NCBI GenBank assembly: GCA_030613745.1
Contig: JAUWLK010000130.1
Coordinates: 1 to 7,440 of the forward strand
Direction of reading: 5' to 3'
Origin: Flavobacteriaceae bacterium
GTDB taxonomy: Bacteria; Bacteroidota; Bacteroidia; Flavobacteriales; Flavobacteriaceae
Length of the DNA: 7,440 nt
Of this stretch, positions 6,557 through 7,440 are shown piece after piece. A model generated the notes under the pieces. It was not told where the DNA came from, searched no databases, and saw nothing but the letters and a program-made list of their open reading frames with translations. The translations under genes were made by a program, and so were the position numbers. Positions within the stretch are counted from its first letter, which is position 1. Each line of letters opens with the position of its first letter.

Positions 6557-6564
6557 TATATTTG
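6557..6564 (+). promoter_or_regulatory. Candidate -7 box for the AraC/TolB-like gene
   Basis: TATATTTG matches TAnnTTTG exactly and lies in the intergenic stretch before the regulator gene. A leader of about 130 bases would follow. No TTTG is found 19-21 bases upstream (only a TTG 13 bases away), so the box may be used weakly or only with an activator, or may be chance in A/T-rich DNA. Confidence 0.35.
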
Positions 6565-6649
6565 ATATGAAACGATATTCGGCTAATTAAAAATTTTTAT
6601 TTCACAATTTTTTTATGTAACTTTAGTCACACTACATTAATTTAAGTGC

Positions 6650-6664
6650 TAGAAAGTATTTCTA
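6650..6664. promoter_or_regulatory. 15-bp dyad (6-3-6) before the regulator gene
   Basis: TAGAAA and TTTCTA are perfect inverted copies separated by GTA. The dyad ends 34 bases before ATG 6699 and downstream of the candidate -7 box, where a bound protein would block transcription. A role as an operator, possibly for autoregulation, is inference. Confidence 0.3.
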
Positions 6665-6698
6665 ATTCTAAAATTGACTTTGTAAATAAACCGTTAAA

Positions 6699-7440
6699 AT
6701 GACTAAAGGGCTTTCAATGGATCAGGTATTTATCAAAAAGGGTGTAGATATTCTTGAAGCCAATTTGGAAAATGAACATTTTGGAGTTAGAGAATTTACT
6801 AAGGAAATGGGTATAAATCGTTCTCAGTTGTATCGCAAATTGAAAGCAATTACAGGGAAATCAACAAGTAAATTCATTTGTGAATTCCGATTACAAAAGG
6901 CTATGATAATGCTGCAAAACAATGAGGCTACTGTTTCAGAGATTGCTTACCGGGTTGGATTTAACAGCCCTACTTATTTCAATACCTGCTTTAATAAATA
7001 CTATGGTTATCCCCCGGGTGAAGTGAAATTTAAGGATATAGAAACTTCAAACCAAGATAATTTTTCAATCATACCAAATACGACAATCCAATCCGTTAAA
7101 AAACCATCTATTCAAAAAATGGTTTTATTGTTTTCCTCTGGTATCGTAATTCTATTTGTTATTTCTTATATAATTCACACATTTTTCTTGGATAATATGA
7201 TAACTGAAACTACAGCGGTTGCGTTCAATGATAGATCAATTGCAATACTTCCTGGTAAGAATCTAAGTAACAATAAAGAAAACCAATATTTTGCTGATTG
7301 TGTGATGGGGTCTATACAAAATCACTTGAATAAGATTGCAGACCTTAAAGTAATTTCTGAGACTACTATGGAAAAATATCGTAAAACCAAAAAGACAGCT
7401 CCTGAAATTGCTAAAGAACTTGGGGTTCACTATTTATTGG
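6699..7440 (+). CDS. Membrane-tethered AraC-type regulator with TolB-like domain (3' truncated by window edge)
   Basis: The frame is open from ATG 6699 to the window end (247 residues visible). Residues about 15-111 form an AraC-family DNA-binding domain with two helix-turn-helix units: FGVREFTKEMGINRSQLYRK (28-47) and VSEIAYRVGFNSPTYFNTCF (79-98), the latter close to the family signature. A linker of about 30 residues leads to one membrane segment (about 141-163). Beyond it, SIAILPGKNLSNNKENQYFA (180-199) and LKVISETTMEKYRKTKKTAP (216-235) match the N-terminal part of TolB-like (FlgO/TolB_N) domains, which in these proteins are usually followed by TPR repeats outside this window. The expected topology is DNA-binding domain in the cytosol and TolB-like sensor part in the periplasm, as in ToxR/CadC-type one-component regulators. 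ATG 6717 is an alternative start, but homologues as I recall them begin near MTKGLSMDQ. Target genes are not evident. Confidence 0.85.
   Translation, partial: MTKGLSMDQVFIKKGVDILEANLENEHFGVREFTKEMGINRSQLYRKLKAITGKSTSKFICEFRLQKAMIMLQNNEATVSEIAYRVGFNSPTYFNTCFNKYYGYPPGEVKFKDIETSNQDNFSIIPNTTIQSVKKPSIQKMVLLFSSGIVILFVISYIIHTFFLDNMITETTAVAFNDRSIAILPGKNLSNNKENQYFADCVMGSIQNHLNKIADLKVISETTMEKYRKTKKTAPEIAKELGVHYLL

Noticed and set aside
6621..6708. Nine-base inverted pair CTTTAGTCA (6621-6629) and TGACTAAAG (6700-6708) around the regulator start
   Set aside because: The second copy is within the start codon region, the gap is 70 bases, and no hairpin function is evident.
6001..7440. Second copy of the tRNA-Asn 3' end (att site) to the right of the integrase relic
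   Set aside because: I looked for a repeat of the T-arm/acceptor sequence and found none in the window, so no element boundary can be drawn here.

Overview
This window is AT-rich DNA (roughly 30% G+C by eye) from a member of the Bacteroidota. Three things point there. Perfect TAnnTTTG -7 promoter boxes lie upstream of the phosphorylase-like gene (520-527) and of the tRNA (5896-5903). Leaders are A/T-rich and mostly lack Shine-Dalgarno sequences. The gene families are typical of the phylum: an AraC-type DNA-binding domain joined to a membrane segment and a TolB-like domain, a DUF6249-like membrane protein beside an ECF sigma factor, and a GH31/GH13 alpha-glucan cluster. A marine or gut Bacteroidales/Marinilabiliales-like organism is plausible, but I cannot settle the genus.

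Layout. (1) 1-4182, plus strand, alpha-glucan metabolism: the 3' end of a GH31 alpha-glucosidase, a short GT35-like alpha-glucan phosphorylase homologue with its own promoter and a strong terminator, and a GH13 alpha-amylase-family enzyme without a signal peptide. (2) 4241-5782, membrane/regulatory module: a small three-helix membrane protein on the minus strand, divergent from an ECF sigma factor whose stop codon overlaps the start of a two-helix membrane protein, probably its anti-sigma partner. (3) 5873-6503: a promoter-tRNA-Asn(GTT)-terminator unit, followed directly by the decayed C-terminal half of a tyrosine recombinase gene with its own surviving terminator. This looks like the scar of an old element integrated at the tRNA. 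(4) 6699 to the right edge: the 5' part of a membrane-tethered AraC-type regulator with a TolB-like extracytoplasmic domain.

How the genes fit together. The GH31, GT35-like and GH13 proteins would act on maltodextrin or glycogen-like glucans. The GH13 enzyme and the GT35-like protein appear cytosolic. The sigma/membrane-protein pair looks like a self-contained cell-envelope signalling switch unrelated to the sugar genes. The most notable observations are the loss of the PLP-binding lysine in the phosphorylase homologue (Thr449 in its place), a duplicated motif in the cytosolic part of the candidate anti-sigma factor, and the integrase relic beside tRNA-Asn. I found no CRISPR array, no intact mobile element and no clearly new multi-gene system.
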